DNA from: Acetobacter estunensis
GTDB taxonomy: Bacteria; Pseudomonadota; Alphaproteobacteria; Acetobacterales; Acetobacteraceae
Length of the DNA: 64,000 nt
Reading direction: 5' to 3'
Assembly (NCBI RefSeq): GCF_019083805.1
Contig: NZ_JAHRDV010000010.1
Coordinates: 1-64,000 of the forward strand
Shown here: positions 44,596 through 53,441 of the stretch, piece after piece
How positions within the stretch are numbered: the stretch's first letter is position 1
How the letters are laid out: each line of letters starts with the position of its first letter
Notes under the pieces: model-generated
The model's database searches: none
What the model saw: the letters and a program-made list of their open reading frames with translations, nothing else
Told to the model about the DNA's origin: nothing
Position numbers and translations under genes: made by a program

Positions 44596-45257
44596 GCCGC
44601 ACGATGAAAGGGTGAAAATTTCTCCACACGCTTGCGCAACATGCCCACGGTCCGCGCCCGCGCCAGACCGGCATCGAGCACCTGTTCCACTACCCGTCGG
44701 TCGCTGCCACCGAGCCAGGCGAGAAAAGTCGGCACATACACCGTCGCCAGACTGACACGCTTGGTCACCCATGTGACGCCGCCCGATGTGTCTTCCGCCG
44801 CCCGCCATATGGAATCGACCGTCCGCGCCAGCATCCGCCCCGACGCCGTGCCGGAACAGGGTGACAGAGCGATCCCGCAAGCCCGACGTTCCGCCGCCCG
44901 AAAAGGCTCCAGAATGTCCAGACGTTCCAGAACGCAATGCCGCACGCGCTCCGACAGCCGCGGATAGGCTCCCATATCGAATGCCTGCTGAGCACGCCGG
45001 ACCATCTCCCGATCCACCAGATCGGCCCATGCCTCGACCATTTCGGCCGGTCCACCGGGGAAGAGCAGATCCGCATCGCAGCCCGCCACCTCCTTCAGCG
45101 CGGCGAGCGTCCACCCTTTCTCACCCGCCTGCGCTGCCAGTTTCCACAAAGCCTCCTCGCGCTCTGGATCATGGTCCAGCACAGGAGGCGTCATCGTCTG
45201 CATGAGCGAATACCCCGCCCCCATTGCGAAATGGAGCGCCTTTTCCTTGAGACTCAT
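44592..45257 (-). CDS. COQ9-family protein
   Basis: COQ9 is a lipid-binding, TetR-fold helper of ubiquinone biosynthesis in mitochondria and alphaproteobacteria. Family marks are GWTLAALKEVAGCDADLLFPGG at the N-terminus and the C-terminal TVDSIWRAAEDTSGGVTWVTKR followed by LATVYVPTFLAWL. Length is 221 residues. Its ATG overlaps the def stop by four bases. Ubiquinone is central in acetic acid bacteria, which couple periplasmic oxidations to quinol oxidases such as CydAB, encoded at the end of this window. Confidence 0.9.
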   Translation of the reverse strand: MSLKEKALHFAMGAGYSLMQTMTPPVLDHDPEREEALWKLAAQAGEKGWTLAALKEVAGCDADLLFPGGPAEMVEAWADLVDREMVRRAQQAFDMGAYPRLSERVRHCVLERLDILEPFRAAERRACGIALSPCSGTASGRMLARTVDSIWRAAEDTSGGVTWVTKRVSLATVYVPTFLAWLGGSDRRVVEQVLDAGLARARTVGMLRKRVEKFSPFHRAA

Positions 45258-45808
45258 CGCGCCAGCTTCTCCGTCACGGCTTCGGCTGTCAGGAAACGCC
45301 CGGCTTCCTCCTCGAATCCAAACAGGCTTAGATCGGGCATGCGCATCGGGTAGAGGATGCCATCGAGATGATCGGCCTCGTGCTGCATCACGTTTGCGTG
45401 GAATCCACCGGCCACCCCACTTACGCGCTGACCTATGCGGTCCATGCCTTCATAGCTGATCTGCACGTAACGAGGCACCCAGCCCCGCAAACCCGGAATG
45501 GACAGGCACCCTTCAGGGCGCATGGCGATCGCCTCTCCCACAGGACGAAGGACAGGATTGACCAGAACCTGCACGCCCTCCAACGGTTCCTCCCCTTCAT
45601 GACGACGGGATTCCGGCACGCGACAGACGAAAACTCTTTTCAAAACGTGAACTTGCGGTGCAGCGAGTCCGACGCCCCCAGCATCCCACATGGTCTCGAT
45701 CATGTCGTCGATCAGCGTCTGAATGGAGGGATCCGTCACATCCTCCACGTCTTCCGCACGCTGTGTCAGGACCGGCTGGCCCATCCGCGCAATTCCCAGC
45801 ACCGTCAT
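45254..45808 (-). CDS. def: Peptide deformylase
   Basis: Def removes the formyl group from nascent proteins. All three motifs are present: GVGLAAPQV, EGCLSIPG with the metal-ligand Cys, and the metal/catalytic QHEADHLDG. I use the ATG at 45808, with a GAGG site, which gives 184 residues; the frame opens 39 codons earlier without support. It leads the operon def-coq9-marR-ompR-kinase, in which the first joints are four-base overlaps. Confidence 0.95.
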   Translation of the reverse strand: MTVLGIARMGQPVLTQRAEDVEDVTDPSIQTLIDDMIETMWDAGGVGLAAPQVHVLKRVFVCRVPESRRHEGEEPLEGVQVLVNPVLRPVGEAIAMRPEGCLSIPGLRGWVPRYVQISYEGMDRIGQRVSGVAGGFHANVMQHEADHLDGILYPMRMPDLSLFGFEEEAGRFLTAEAVTEKLAR

Positions 45809-46022
45809 GCCGCCCTCACTTCCACCATTTGCGAGTAGGATACCCCCCTTCGGACGTCGCCGAAACGGGCACCGATTCGAATTGTCTTTTGCCTCGAGCC
45901 TGTGGTAAGCAGCCGACCAGTTCATTCAGACGAGTCCTCACGGGGCTTCGTCCATTCACATCAGCTCACGAACCTGTCACGGCTTACCGAGCCAGTGGGT
46001 TCGCTCAGGAGAAGACTAGCCA

Positions 46023-46226
46023 GTGCAGGTTCTCGTTCGCGACAACAATGTCGATCAGGCTCTCAAAGCACTCAAGAAGAAGATGCAGCGCGAAGGTCTC
46101 TTTCGCGAGATGAAGCTGCGCCGCCACTACGAGAAGCCGTCCGAGCGTCGCGCCCGTGAGGCCGCCGAGGCTGTCCGTCGCGCCCGCAAGATGGAACGCA
46201 AGCGTCTGGAGCGCGAAGGCTTCTAA
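46023..46226 (+). CDS. rpsU: 30S ribosomal protein S21
   Basis: The 67-residue basic protein begins [20 protein letters not shown] and has the S21 core [21 protein letters not shown]. The start is GTG at 46023, with an AGGAG site 11 bases upstream. A strong terminator follows 28 bases after the stop. It is monocistronic. Confidence 0.95.
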   Translation: MQVLVRDNNVDQALKALKKKMQREGLFREMKLRRHYEKPSERRAREAAEAVRRARKMERKRLEREGF

Positions 46227-46254
46227 GCCCGCCTTCTGCTCGCGCAGAACGAAG

Positions 46255-46287
46255 AACCGGTCCTCCGCAGGGAAGACCGGTTTTTTT
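46255..46287 (+). terminator. rpsU terminator
   Basis: AACCGGTC (46255-46262) pairs with GACCGGTT (46275-46282), followed by a T-run to 46287. Confidence 0.85.
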
Positions 46288-46307
46288 ATGCGATCTTGCT
46301 GGGGTCT

Positions 46308-47360
46308 TCAGTCGTTGTCCGAGAATGCGCCTCCAGTGGAGGCGAGGAACATCCGCTGCACATCCCCCGGTGCCGTCACATCATTGGCCAGCAGAAGTTG
46401 AAGCAGAATCCGCGCTTTCTGCGGATTCATGTCCAGAGACGCCACCAACCCGTGCCGATCATCCGCGACCTCGACATTGCGGTTGACGAACCCCTCGGCC
46501 ACCCGACTGGCCCGCACAACCACAACACCGGCCGCTACAGCACGGTCCAGACCGCCCAGTGCCGCCTCAGACACGTTTCCGTCACCCATGCCCGCCACAA
46601 CGAGACCCCGCACGCCATCCGCCACGACTCTGTCGATCGGACGTGCCTCCATACCCGCATGAGCGAAGACGATCTCGACAGAGGGTAGCACCGGATGGAC
46701 AGGAAGCGTCAGAAAGGCCGGCTTTCCTTGTTGCGTCACCTGCGACACGAAGCGAACCGTCTCCGCGTCCACAAACCCCACCGGACCACCGTTGAGGGAA
46801 CGGAATGTCTGCAAAGCCGTCGTATGCGTCTTGCTCACACGGCGTGCGGCATGGATGTCCCCATTCAATACCGCCAGCACACCGCGATTATGCGCTAGCG
46901 GACTGGCCGCCACTTTCACTGCTTCATACAGATTGGCGGGCCCATCGGCTCCAAGGGCGGTCGCGGGCCGCATCGCCCCCGTCAGTACGACTGGGCGACC
47001 ATAGGGCAGAATGGTGTCGAGAAAGAACGCCGTCTCTTCGAGAGTGTCCGTGCCATGGATGATGACCACGGCATCAGCTTCATCCTCTGACCATGCCTGA
47101 CGGATACGCTCCGCCAGTTGGAACCAGACAGATGCGTTCATATTCTGGGAGGCGATATTGGCGATCTGCTCCACCTGCAGCCGCGCCAGATCATCGAGAC
47201 CCCGCACCCCCGCCACAAGTTCGACCCCCATGACGCCACCAGCATCGTATCCGATGGCGGAGCGTTCATCCGATGTGCCGGAAATGGTGCCGCCCGTTGC
47301 GAGAACGAGCACACGCGGCAGGAGAGTTTCCGCTATCGCCACACTGTTGTCTTTCGCCAT
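46308..47360 (-). CDS. L-asparaginase
   Basis: This enzyme hydrolyses asparagine to aspartate and ammonia. The two catalytic threonine motifs are visible: LATGGTISGTSD near residue 20 and IIHGTDTLEETAFFLD near residue 100. VVLTGAMRPA and LNGDIHAARRVSKTHTT complete the type II-like signature. There is no signal peptide, so it is likely cytosolic despite its sequence type. I chose the ATG at 47360, with a GGGAG site; the frame opens 42 codons earlier. Confidence 0.93.
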   Translation of the reverse strand: MAKDNSVAIAETLLPRVLVLATGGTISGTSDERSAIGYDAGGVMGVELVAGVRGLDDLARLQVEQIANIASQNMNASVWFQLAERIRQAWSEDEADAVVIIHGTDTLEETAFFLDTILPYGRPVVLTGAMRPATALGADGPANLYEAVKVAASPLAHNRGVLAVLNGDIHAARRVSKTHTTALQTFRSLNGGPVGFVDAETVRFVSQVTQQGKPAFLTLPVHPVLPSVEIVFAHAGMEARPIDRVVADGVRGLVVAGMGDGNVSEAALGGLDRAVAAGVVVVRASRVAEGFVNRNVEVADDRHGLVASLDMNPQKARILLQLLLANDVTAPGDVQRMFLASTGGAFSDND

Positions 47361-47482
47361 TGTTCGCTCCCATCCCCGCACATAGGCCAGACGCCCCATG
47401 CGAACAACGCGATGTTTGTGGGAAGCGAATTGGGAAAAGGCGCTCACGGCGCCCGCCACGGTTGGAACACCAGCATGCAGAC

Positions 47483-47509
47483 ACAAAAAAAACGGCCCAT
47501 AGGCCGTTT
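47483..47509 (-). terminator. tRNA-Gly terminator
   Basis: On the minus strand AAACGGCC and GGCCGTTT pair across four bases, followed by a T-run, about 30 bases after the tRNA-Gly 3' end. Confidence 0.8.
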
Positions 47510-47539
47510 CCAGTTTCGCTCCATCTTCCTTGAGAAAGA

Positions 47540-47614
47540 TGGAGCGGGCGAAGGGATTCGAACCCTCGACCCCAACCTTGGCAAGGTTGTGCTCTACCCC
47601 TGAGCTACGCCCGC
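47540..47614 (-). tRNA. tRNA-Gly (GCC)
   Basis: The minus strand folds as a cloverleaf: acceptor GCGGGCG/CGCCCGC, D-loop with AGGGGTA, anticodon stem-loop CAACCTTGCCAAGGTTG (anticodon GCC) and a TTCGAAT T-loop. The discriminator is T, and the 3' CCA is encoded in the DNA. Confidence 0.95.
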
Positions 47615-47734
47615 ATCGTCTGCGACGAGGGGTTATCTAGATCAGGCTCTCGGTGGACACAACCCACAAAATGCCATTTGGAAAAGAAAAATTTCACTCA
47701 CGCCAAGACAGCCCGCTCATTTGGGAAAAATCGT

Positions 47735-48433
47735 TCAGATTCCGGGCAACTCGTTCACCGTCACCACACGCCACGAACCATTGAGGCGCTCCAGAATCGT
47801 CAGAGACAGGTTCTGGATGGAAAAATGCAGCGCCTTATCCGCATCGATTTTCAGGGCATGGGCAATGGCGGCCCGGATTGCGCCTCCGTGGCTGACGACA
47901 ATCATGTCCTCCTTGGCATGTGTCTGGGCCAGATGGTCGAGCGTGCGCCCCACGCGACTACAGACAGTCTCCATGCTTTCCCCACCCGGTGGCGTCTCGC
48001 TGGCGGAAATTGGCCAGAAACAATGCGGCGCTTCTTCCAGACGATCAGGAAATTCGTCATGGGAAAGCCCCTGCCATTCTCCCAGATCCTGCTCGACAAG
48101 TCCGGGTTCCACCGTCAGACCACGCGCGCCATAGCCGGCGTTCTGGATGGTCTGGGCGGTACGCCGCGTGCGTGACAGCGGCGAGATGAACCACCGCGCC
48201 TCACGCGGCAGACGACGAGCCAGCGCCTCATACATCGGCTGCTGCGCGACGAGACTGTCGGGACATAACGGAACATCCATGGTGCCGTACATCATCGTGC
48301 GGGCGTTCTGCTCCACCAGCGCGTGACGAATCAGCCAGAAACGGGTGATGCCGGGCTCCAGTATGGGCGCATCGAGAAAATGCCCGTGATTACGCTGATC
48401 CACTGCCGTCGCGTTCATCGTCCCGTCTGCCAT
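47735..48433 (-). CDS. Histidine phosphatase family protein
   Basis: This phosphoglycerate-mutase-type phosphatase has the RHG-like motif WLIRHALVEQN with the phospho-accepting His near residue 37. The second catalytic His is in VVSHGGAIRAAI, and the acid residue is in the VEQDLGEWQG stretch. ISPLSRTRRTAQT carries a phosphate-binding Arg. The ATG at 48433 overlaps the TAA of the upstream 715-residue gene by one base (TAATG), so the two are translationally coupled. Substrate is unknown; cobalamin-pathway CobC and sugar phosphatases share this fold. Confidence 0.85.
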   Translation of the reverse strand: MADGTMNATAVDQRNHGHFLDAPILEPGITRFWLIRHALVEQNARTMMYGTMDVPLCPDSLVAQQPMYEALARRLPREARWFISPLSRTRRTAQTIQNAGYGARGLTVEPGLVEQDLGEWQGLSHDEFPDRLEEAPHCFWPISASETPPGGESMETVCSRVGRTLDHLAQTHAKEDMIVVSHGGAIRAAIAHALKIDADKALHFSIQNLSLTILERLNGSWRVVTVNELPGI

Positions 48434-50580
48434 TATCGTTTTCCAGTCCAGCCTGTCATATCGTCTTCATCGCACATCACCGGCGCATAAGTCGGCTGAG
48501 GATCGTGACGGGCGATCCGCGCCCAATGCCGACGGATCAGCGCCACCTTGGCGAGAATCCTTCGCGCGTCCGCAATCTCGCGAGCCAGCCGGACATCCGT
48601 GTCCATCCCCTCATGCGACGGCTCACCCGAGACGAGCCGTGCACCCGCCGAAATCCGCAGAGCACCCGCCATATCGCCCGCGAGTTCCGCGCTTGGAACC
48701 GCGACCGGCTGCCCGACATGGCACAGAAGACCGGCATTCGGGTCATGATAGACCGTCTCATCGGGAGAAAAAGCAGGGCGCAGATCCGCATTCAGCCAGC
48801 GATACAGGCGCCGCGCATCTTCCAGATGCATTGGACGGAACGTCGCGCCATCCTCTACGCCATCGACCGCGCGCACGAGAAAACACAGGATGGTGCTTCT
48901 GTCGTCCCATTCCTGCGCAAGATGCGGACGAATCGGCGAGGGCGTTGCCAGCAGCCGGATGTCATCCGCCTGTTCCATGGCATCACGCACGGCACCAAGG
49001 AAGACATCGAGCCTGCGCCCGATTTCAGGGGTTGGCACCGCTTCAAGCGCTTTCATCTCGGCAATGGCCGCTTGCCAGCGCAGAATCAGCCCGTGATTGG
49101 AGACCGCCGACAACTCACGCGTCGCAGCGCAGGCGGGCCACTCCCCTTGCCCTGCATAATCCTTCAGGCCAGCTGGCAGGTCATCGGCGGCCTCCAGCCG
49201 CGCCCGCCACGTTTCGGGCAGCAGCAACGCGCCGCAGAACGGTGGACCGGTAACGAATTTCGAGCCCGTCACCATGACCGCACGTCCGGCGCGGACCCAT
49301 CCCCCCACACGTTCGGGCATGAGACGCGCCTGACAAGCATCGACCACGACATCCAATGTAGCGCCGGATTCTTCGGCCAGTGCCGAAAGTTCTCTCTCAT
49401 CAGGTGCAAGGAGGCCGGTCTTGGACAGGTCAAGCTGATGCAGCAGCACATGACGACCGTGTCGTGCGGCCGTTTGCACGAGATTTCGACATTGCCGCGC
49501 CAATTCGTCGGCAGGCACTTCCTCGCCGTTGGGACATCGGAGAGGCACCACCTCGACCTCAACCGCCCCGGCCTTGCAAAAGCCCGGAATGATCGCCCCC
49601 CGCTCCACATGCGGAACACGCGCCGTGTCACTGGCGAAGTGCCGCCCTGCTGCCGCCAGCGGCACACCGCTTCCGGTTTCTTCGGGCGCAATCAGGATAT
49701 TGGTGACAGGACGATGCGCCGGATTCCGCTCCGAGAGCACCAGCGCCGCCAATTCGCAATCCGTGCCGGACGGTGCGAGGATGACGTGCTCGCCATTCGG
49801 CAAACCGAAATGCCGGGCAAGAAACGACCGTATCTCCCGCGCCATCGCGGCCAGTGTTTTCTGCCCCTCATCATGCAGCAGCGCCCTCTGAAGGCGCAGC
49901 CGCGCCTGCTCCGCGCCCGCAAAGCCTCTCTCCGAGACGGACGACGCGGTCGAGGACGAAAAGGTGACAGCCCAAGGCCGAGGTCTGTGAGAACAGCCGT
50001 AATGATTGAGGCCGGTGTGCGGATCGAGTTCAAGGCGGGCGTCGCCCCCCGCCGCCATCAGGGTTTCGGCTGGACCGATCAGATTCCACGTCCGCGCGAG
50101 CCACTCCGAAACAGCCCGAGCGGCCTCCCGATCCAGCGAAACGGACAGAACGCCAGCAGGGAAAGAGAGAAACGGTCTCAGAACCGGCCAGAGAGCAGCC
50201 ACACGCGAAGCGGAGAGCGGCGTCCGGCCTCCCATTTCCCGCGACCAGTCCGGGATGTCGTCCGTCTCGCCATCCAGCGCCCGGAACAGTGCGGCCGTTC
50301 GCGCGGCGGCGAAGCTTGCACGCAGACAGGGCGCAAGGAGCCCGCCGCTTCCCTCCACAAGGGCGGCAAGCTCCAGAGCGTGACGCAGGATGCCCACCTG
50401 ATTAGTTGTAAGGCGCTTGGCGGTGAAGTTTCCCGACAGGCCTAGCGTGCCGTCCATCATGACTCGAAAAGGCGCTTCTCCGTCAGGGAGAAGGCGGAGC
50501 CTGCGCCCTTCGGCCACGACCTGCAGATCGGGGCGTGCGGGAATACACGACCGTGCCATCACGGGAGGGTCTGCCAGCAT
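48433..50580 (-). CDS. Large uncharacterised PLP-dependent (aminotransferase class V-like) protein
   Basis: The middle of this 715-residue protein looks like a fold-type I PLP enzyme. APSGTDCEL (about 269) fits the phosphate-binding turn, VVVDACQAR gives the Asp414 and Gln417 that hold the pyridine ring, and VTGSKFVTGPPFCG gives Lys441 as Schiff-base Lys. These spacings suit class V aminotransferases or cysteine-desulfurase-like enzymes. Residues 1-200 and about 560-715 match nothing I know. A GGAAG site precedes the ATG at 50580. It is coupled to a histidine phosphatase and divergent from rfbB across a 28-bp dyad. Substrate unknown. Confidence 0.72.
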   Translation of the reverse strand: MLADPPVMARSCIPARPDLQVVAEGRRLRLLPDGEAPFRVMMDGTLGLSGNFTAKRLTTNQVGILRHALELAALVEGSGGLLAPCLRASFAAARTAALFRALDGETDDIPDWSREMGGRTPLSASRVAALWPVLRPFLSFPAGVLSVSLDREAARAVSEWLARTWNLIGPAETLMAAGGDARLELDPHTGLNHYGCSHRPRPWAVTFSSSTASSVSERGFAGAEQARLRLQRALLHDEGQKTLAAMAREIRSFLARHFGLPNGEHVILAPSGTDCELAALVLSERNPAHRPVTNILIAPEETGSGVPLAAAGRHFASDTARVPHVERGAIIPGFCKAGAVEVEVVPLRCPNGEEVPADELARQCRNLVQTAARHGRHVLLHQLDLSKTGLLAPDERELSALAEESGATLDVVVDACQARLMPERVGGWVRAGRAVMVTGSKFVTGPPFCGALLLPETWRARLEAADDLPAGLKDYAGQGEWPACAATRELSAVSNHGLILRWQAAIAEMKALEAVPTPEIGRRLDVFLGAVRDAMEQADDIRLLATPSPIRPHLAQEWDDRSTILCFLVRAVDGVEDGATFRPMHLEDARRLYRWLNADLRPAFSPDETVYHDPNAGLLCHVGQPVAVPSAELAGDMAGALRISAGARLVSGEPSHEGMDTDVRLAREIADARRILAKVALIRRHWARIARHDPQPTYAPVMCDEDDMTGWTGKR

Positions 50581-50636
50581 TTGCGCTTCCGTTTGCCGTC
50601 AAAAGGACATCATGTGTGCCACAAGCATCGTCAAAG

Positions 50637-50664
50637 TGACATGAACATGTCCATGTTACAGTCA
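50637..50664. promoter_or_regulatory. 28-bp dyad between the PLP-protein gene and rfbB
   Basis: The sequence has the form TGAC-N3-AACATG-TC-CATGTT-N3-GTCA, 20 of 28 positions being perfectly paired around one centre. It lies 57 bases before the PLP-protein ATG and 104 bases before rfbB, so it could control either or both. No regulator gene is adjacent. Confidence 0.5.
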
Positions 50665-50767
50665 AATGACAGGTGATAATCCGTGCACACGCGCTGGTGA
50701 TGAGACGTTGTGTTGGTTATTAGACAACAGGTAAGCCTTTGCCGGGCACTCGAAACGGGATGTTCTG

Positions 50768-51844
50768 ATGCGTATTCTTTTAACAGGCGGTTGCGGCTTC
50801 ATTGGCTCCGCCGTGGTGCGCCACATTATCGGCGCAACCGATCATTCGGTCCTCAATGTGGACTGTATGACCTATGCCGCCTCGCCCGAAACCGTGGCAA
50901 GCGTCGCGTCTTCGGACCGCTACCAGTTCGCGCAGGTGAACATCACCGACGGTCCCGCGCTGGCGAAACTGTTCGAGAGCTTCCGTCCCGACGCCGTGAT
51001 GCATCTGGCCGCCGAGAGCCATGTGGACCGTTCCATCGACGGTCCGGGCGTGTTCATCCAGACCAACGTGGTCGGCACCTACACCTTGCTCGAAGCCGCG
51101 CGTGGCTATTGGCAGACGCTCGATGAGACCGCCCGCAAGGCGTTCCGTTTCCATCACATTTCCACCGACGAAGTGTTCGGCGCGCTTGGTCTGGACGATC
51201 CGCCGTTCACCGAAACCACGCCGTATGACCCACGCAGCCCGTATTCTGCGTCCAAGGCGTCGTCCGACCATCTAGTTCGCGCGTGGTTCCACACCTACGG
51301 CCTGCCGACCTTCGTCACCAACACCACCAACAATTACGGCATCTGGCACTTCCCCGAAAAGCTGATCCCGCTGGTCACGATCAATGCGATCGAGGCCAAG
51401 GAACTGCCTGTGTATGGAAAGGGCGAGAACATCCGCGACTGGCTGTTCGTAGAAGACCATGCCGAAGCTCTGGTACGCGCCGTTGAGGTGGGTGAGCCGG
51501 ACGAGACCTACGCCATCGGCGCCCGTCAGCCGCGCACCAATCTTGAAGTCGTCAAGACAATCTGCGCCGTACTCGATGAACTGCGCCCCGATCCCGCCGG
51601 TCCGCGCGAGCGCCTGATCCGTTTCGTGACCGACCGTCCCGGGCACGATTTCAAATACGAGATCGATCCTTCGCACGCCGAGAAGGCCCTCGGCTGGAAA
51701 GCGAAGCACGATTTCGAATCCGGCATCCGTCGGACCGTCCAGTGGTATCTCGACAACCGCGCGTGGTGGGAGTCCATCCGGGCCCGCCGCTACACGGGGG
51801 AGCGTCTGGGACAGGCCACGCAGCAGAACTCGGGAAAACACTGA
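50768..51844 (+). CDS. rfbB: dTDP-glucose 4,6-dehydratase
   Basis: RfbB converts dTDP-glucose to dTDP-4-keto-6-deoxyglucose, the second step to dTDP-rhamnose. It is an extended SDR with TGGCGFIGS at residues 6-14, [15 protein letters not shown], the catalytic STDEVFG and [14 protein letters not shown] (YxxxK). [18 protein letters not shown] is typical. A GGGATG site precedes the ATG. It begins the rfbBACD cluster, whose product is used in LPS or exopolysaccharide. Confidence 0.96.
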   Translation: MRILLTGGCGFIGSAVVRHIIGATDHSVLNVDCMTYAASPETVASVASSDRYQFAQVNITDGPALAKLFESFRPDAVMHLAAESHVDRSIDGPGVFIQTNVVGTYTLLEAARGYWQTLDETARKAFRFHHISTDEVFGALGLDDPPFTETTPYDPRSPYSASKASSDHLVRAWFHTYGLPTFVTNTTNNYGIWHFPEKLIPLVTINAIEAKELPVYGKGENIRDWLFVEDHAEALVRAVEVGEPDETYAIGARQPRTNLEVVKTICAVLDELRPDPAGPRERLIRFVTDRPGHDFKYEIDPSHAEKALGWKAKHDFESGIRRTVQWYLDNRAWWESIRARRYTGERLGQATQQNSGKH

Positions 51845-51847
51845 CTC

Positions 51848-52756
51848 ATGACCCAGACTCCCAAAGTCGAAACGAACATGAAGGGCATCCTGCTCGCCGG
51901 CGGATCGGGCACGCGCCTGTATCCGATGACGCTGGCCGCGAGCAAGCAGCTCCTGCCCGTCTATGACAAGCCGATGGTCTATTACCCGCTCACCACGCTC
52001 ATGCTGGCGGGTATCAAGGACATCATGATCATCTCCACCCCTGCCGATCTGCCGCAGTTCAAGCGGCTGCTGGGCGATGGCTCGCAATTCGGCGTGCGTT
52101 TCGAATACCGCGAACAGCCCACCCCCGACGGCATCGCGCAGGCCTTCATCATCGCGGGCGACTGGCTCAAGGGCTGCCCCTGCGCACTGGCGCTGGGCGA
52201 CAACCTGATCTTTGCCGATCATCTGTCGAAATCGCTCCAGAAGGCCGCGATACTCAAGAAGGGCGCGACCGTCTTCGCCTATCAGGTGCGCGACCCCGAG
52301 CGTTACGGCGTGGTCAGCTTCGATGAGAACGGCACCGCCCTGACCGTCGAGGAAAAGCCCAACAAGCCGCAGTCCAACTGGGCGATCACCGGGCTCTATT
52401 TCTACGATGAGCGCGTCTATGACTTCGCCCGTCAGGTGAAGCCCTCTCCGCGCGGCGAACTGGAGATCACCGATCTCAACCGTTTCTATCTGGAAGAAGG
52501 CTCGCTTCAGGTCGATCGTCTGGGCCGCGGCTGCGCGTGGCTGGACGCCGGACTGCCGGAAAGCCTGATGCAGGCGGGCCAGTTCGTCCACACCATTCAG
52601 GCGCGTCAGGGCATGCTCGTCGGCTCCCCCGCCGAGGTCGCCTTCCGCATGGGCTATATCGACGCTCAGCAGTTGCGCACTCACGCCGCCAAAATGGGCA
52701 AGACCGAACTTGGCCGCATGTTGCGGGAAGTGGCCGATCACGCCGATCAGGTGTGA
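51848..52756 (+). CDS. rfbA: Glucose-1-phosphate thymidylyltransferase
   Basis: RfbA makes dTDP-glucose from glucose-1-phosphate and dTTP. The nucleotide-binding loop is [13 protein letters not shown], followed by [34 protein letters not shown] and the [19 protein letters not shown] region are also diagnostic. The ATG at 51848 is three bases after rfbB; the second Met (MKGILLAGG, 51878) may be the true start since most RfbA proteins begin there. Confidence 0.96.
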   Translation: MTQTPKVETNMKGILLAGGSGTRLYPMTLAASKQLLPVYDKPMVYYPLTTLMLAGIKDIMIISTPADLPQFKRLLGDGSQFGVRFEYREQPTPDGIAQAFIIAGDWLKGCPCALALGDNLIFADHLSKSLQKAAILKKGATVFAYQVRDPERYGVVSFDENGTALTVEEKPNKPQSNWAITGLYFYDERVYDFARQVKPSPRGELEITDLNRFYLEEGSLQVDRLGRGCAWLDAGLPESLMQAGQFVHTIQARQGMLVGSPAEVAFRMGYIDAQQLRTHAAKMGKTELGRMLREVADHADQV

Positions 52757-52762
52757 GGAACA

Positions 52763-52790
52763 GGGGCGCGGACGATTTTTCGCGCCCCTT
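52763..52790 (+). terminator. Hairpin between rfbA and rfbC
   Basis: GGGGCGCG (52763-52770) and CGCGCCCC (52781-52788) form a strong stem followed by TTCTCAT. The weak T-tail suggests attenuation or RNA processing inside the cluster rather than full termination. Confidence 0.5.
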
Positions 52791-52880
52791 CTCATATTTA
52801 CCCTTAGCCTCGAAAACCGAGGCGCACCGACATCGCCCCACTTCCATCCCGGCGATGTCCTCATTTCGTGGAGCTGAATC

Positions 52881-53441
52881 ATGAAGGTCGAACGTCTGGC
52901 GATTCCTGACGTCATCCTCGTCACCCCCCCGAAATTCGCGGATAATCGCGGGTTCTTCTCCGAAACCTACAATATCCAGCGCATGAAGGATGCGGGCATC
53001 ACGCAGCCTTTCGTGCAGGACAACCAGAGCCTGTCGCGCCAGAAAGGCGTGGTGCGTGGCCTGCACTGCCAGCTCGATCCGCACGCGCAGGGCAAGCTCG
53101 TGCGCTGCACCAAGGGCGCGATCTGGGACGTGGCCATCGACGCCCGCACCGGCTCGCCCACCTATGGCAAGTGGGTGGCCGCTGAACTGTCCGAGGACAA
53201 CTGGTCGCAGCTGTGGATTCCGCCCGGCTTCCTGCATGGCTTCTGCACCCTGACCGAGAATGCCGAAGTGCAGTACAAATGCACGGGCCTTTACGACAAG
53301 GCCTCCGAGCGCGCAGTGATCTGGAACAGCAAGGAACTCGCCATCGACTGGCCCATCAAGCCGGAAGAAGCAGTGCTGTCCGAGAAAGATCTGGAAGCCC
53401 CTGAGTTCTCCGCCGCCAAGGGATGGTTTCATTACTCATGA
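52881..53441 (+). CDS. rfbC: dTDP-4-dehydrorhamnose 3,5-epimerase
   Basis: RfbC epimerises C3 and C5 of the keto sugar. The cupin-fold signatures are FSETYN, QDNQSLSRQKGVVRGLHCQ with the catalytic His, KGAIWDVAIDAR and IPPGFLHGFCTL. Length is 186 residues. A GGAG site lies seven bases before the ATG. It overlaps rfbD by four bases. Confidence 0.96.
   Translation: MKVERLAIPDVILVTPPKFADNRGFFSETYNIQRMKDAGITQPFVQDNQSLSRQKGVVRGLHCQLDPHAQGKLVRCTKGAIWDVAIDARTGSPTYGKWVAAELSEDNWSQLWIPPGFLHGFCTLTENAEVQYKCTGLYDKASERAVIWNSKELAIDWPIKPEEAVLSEKDLEAPEFSAAKGWFHYS

Noticed and set aside
48505..50445. 646-codon plus-strand frame opposite the PLP-fold gene
   Set aside because: The Arg/His/Pro/Gln-rich content is shadow-like, whereas the minus strand carries PLP motifs, a ribosome-binding site and translational coupling.
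51272..52924. 550-codon minus-strand frame across rfbB/rfbA/rfbC
   Set aside because: It spans three well-identified genes and the gaps between them, so it is a long GC-driven shadow.
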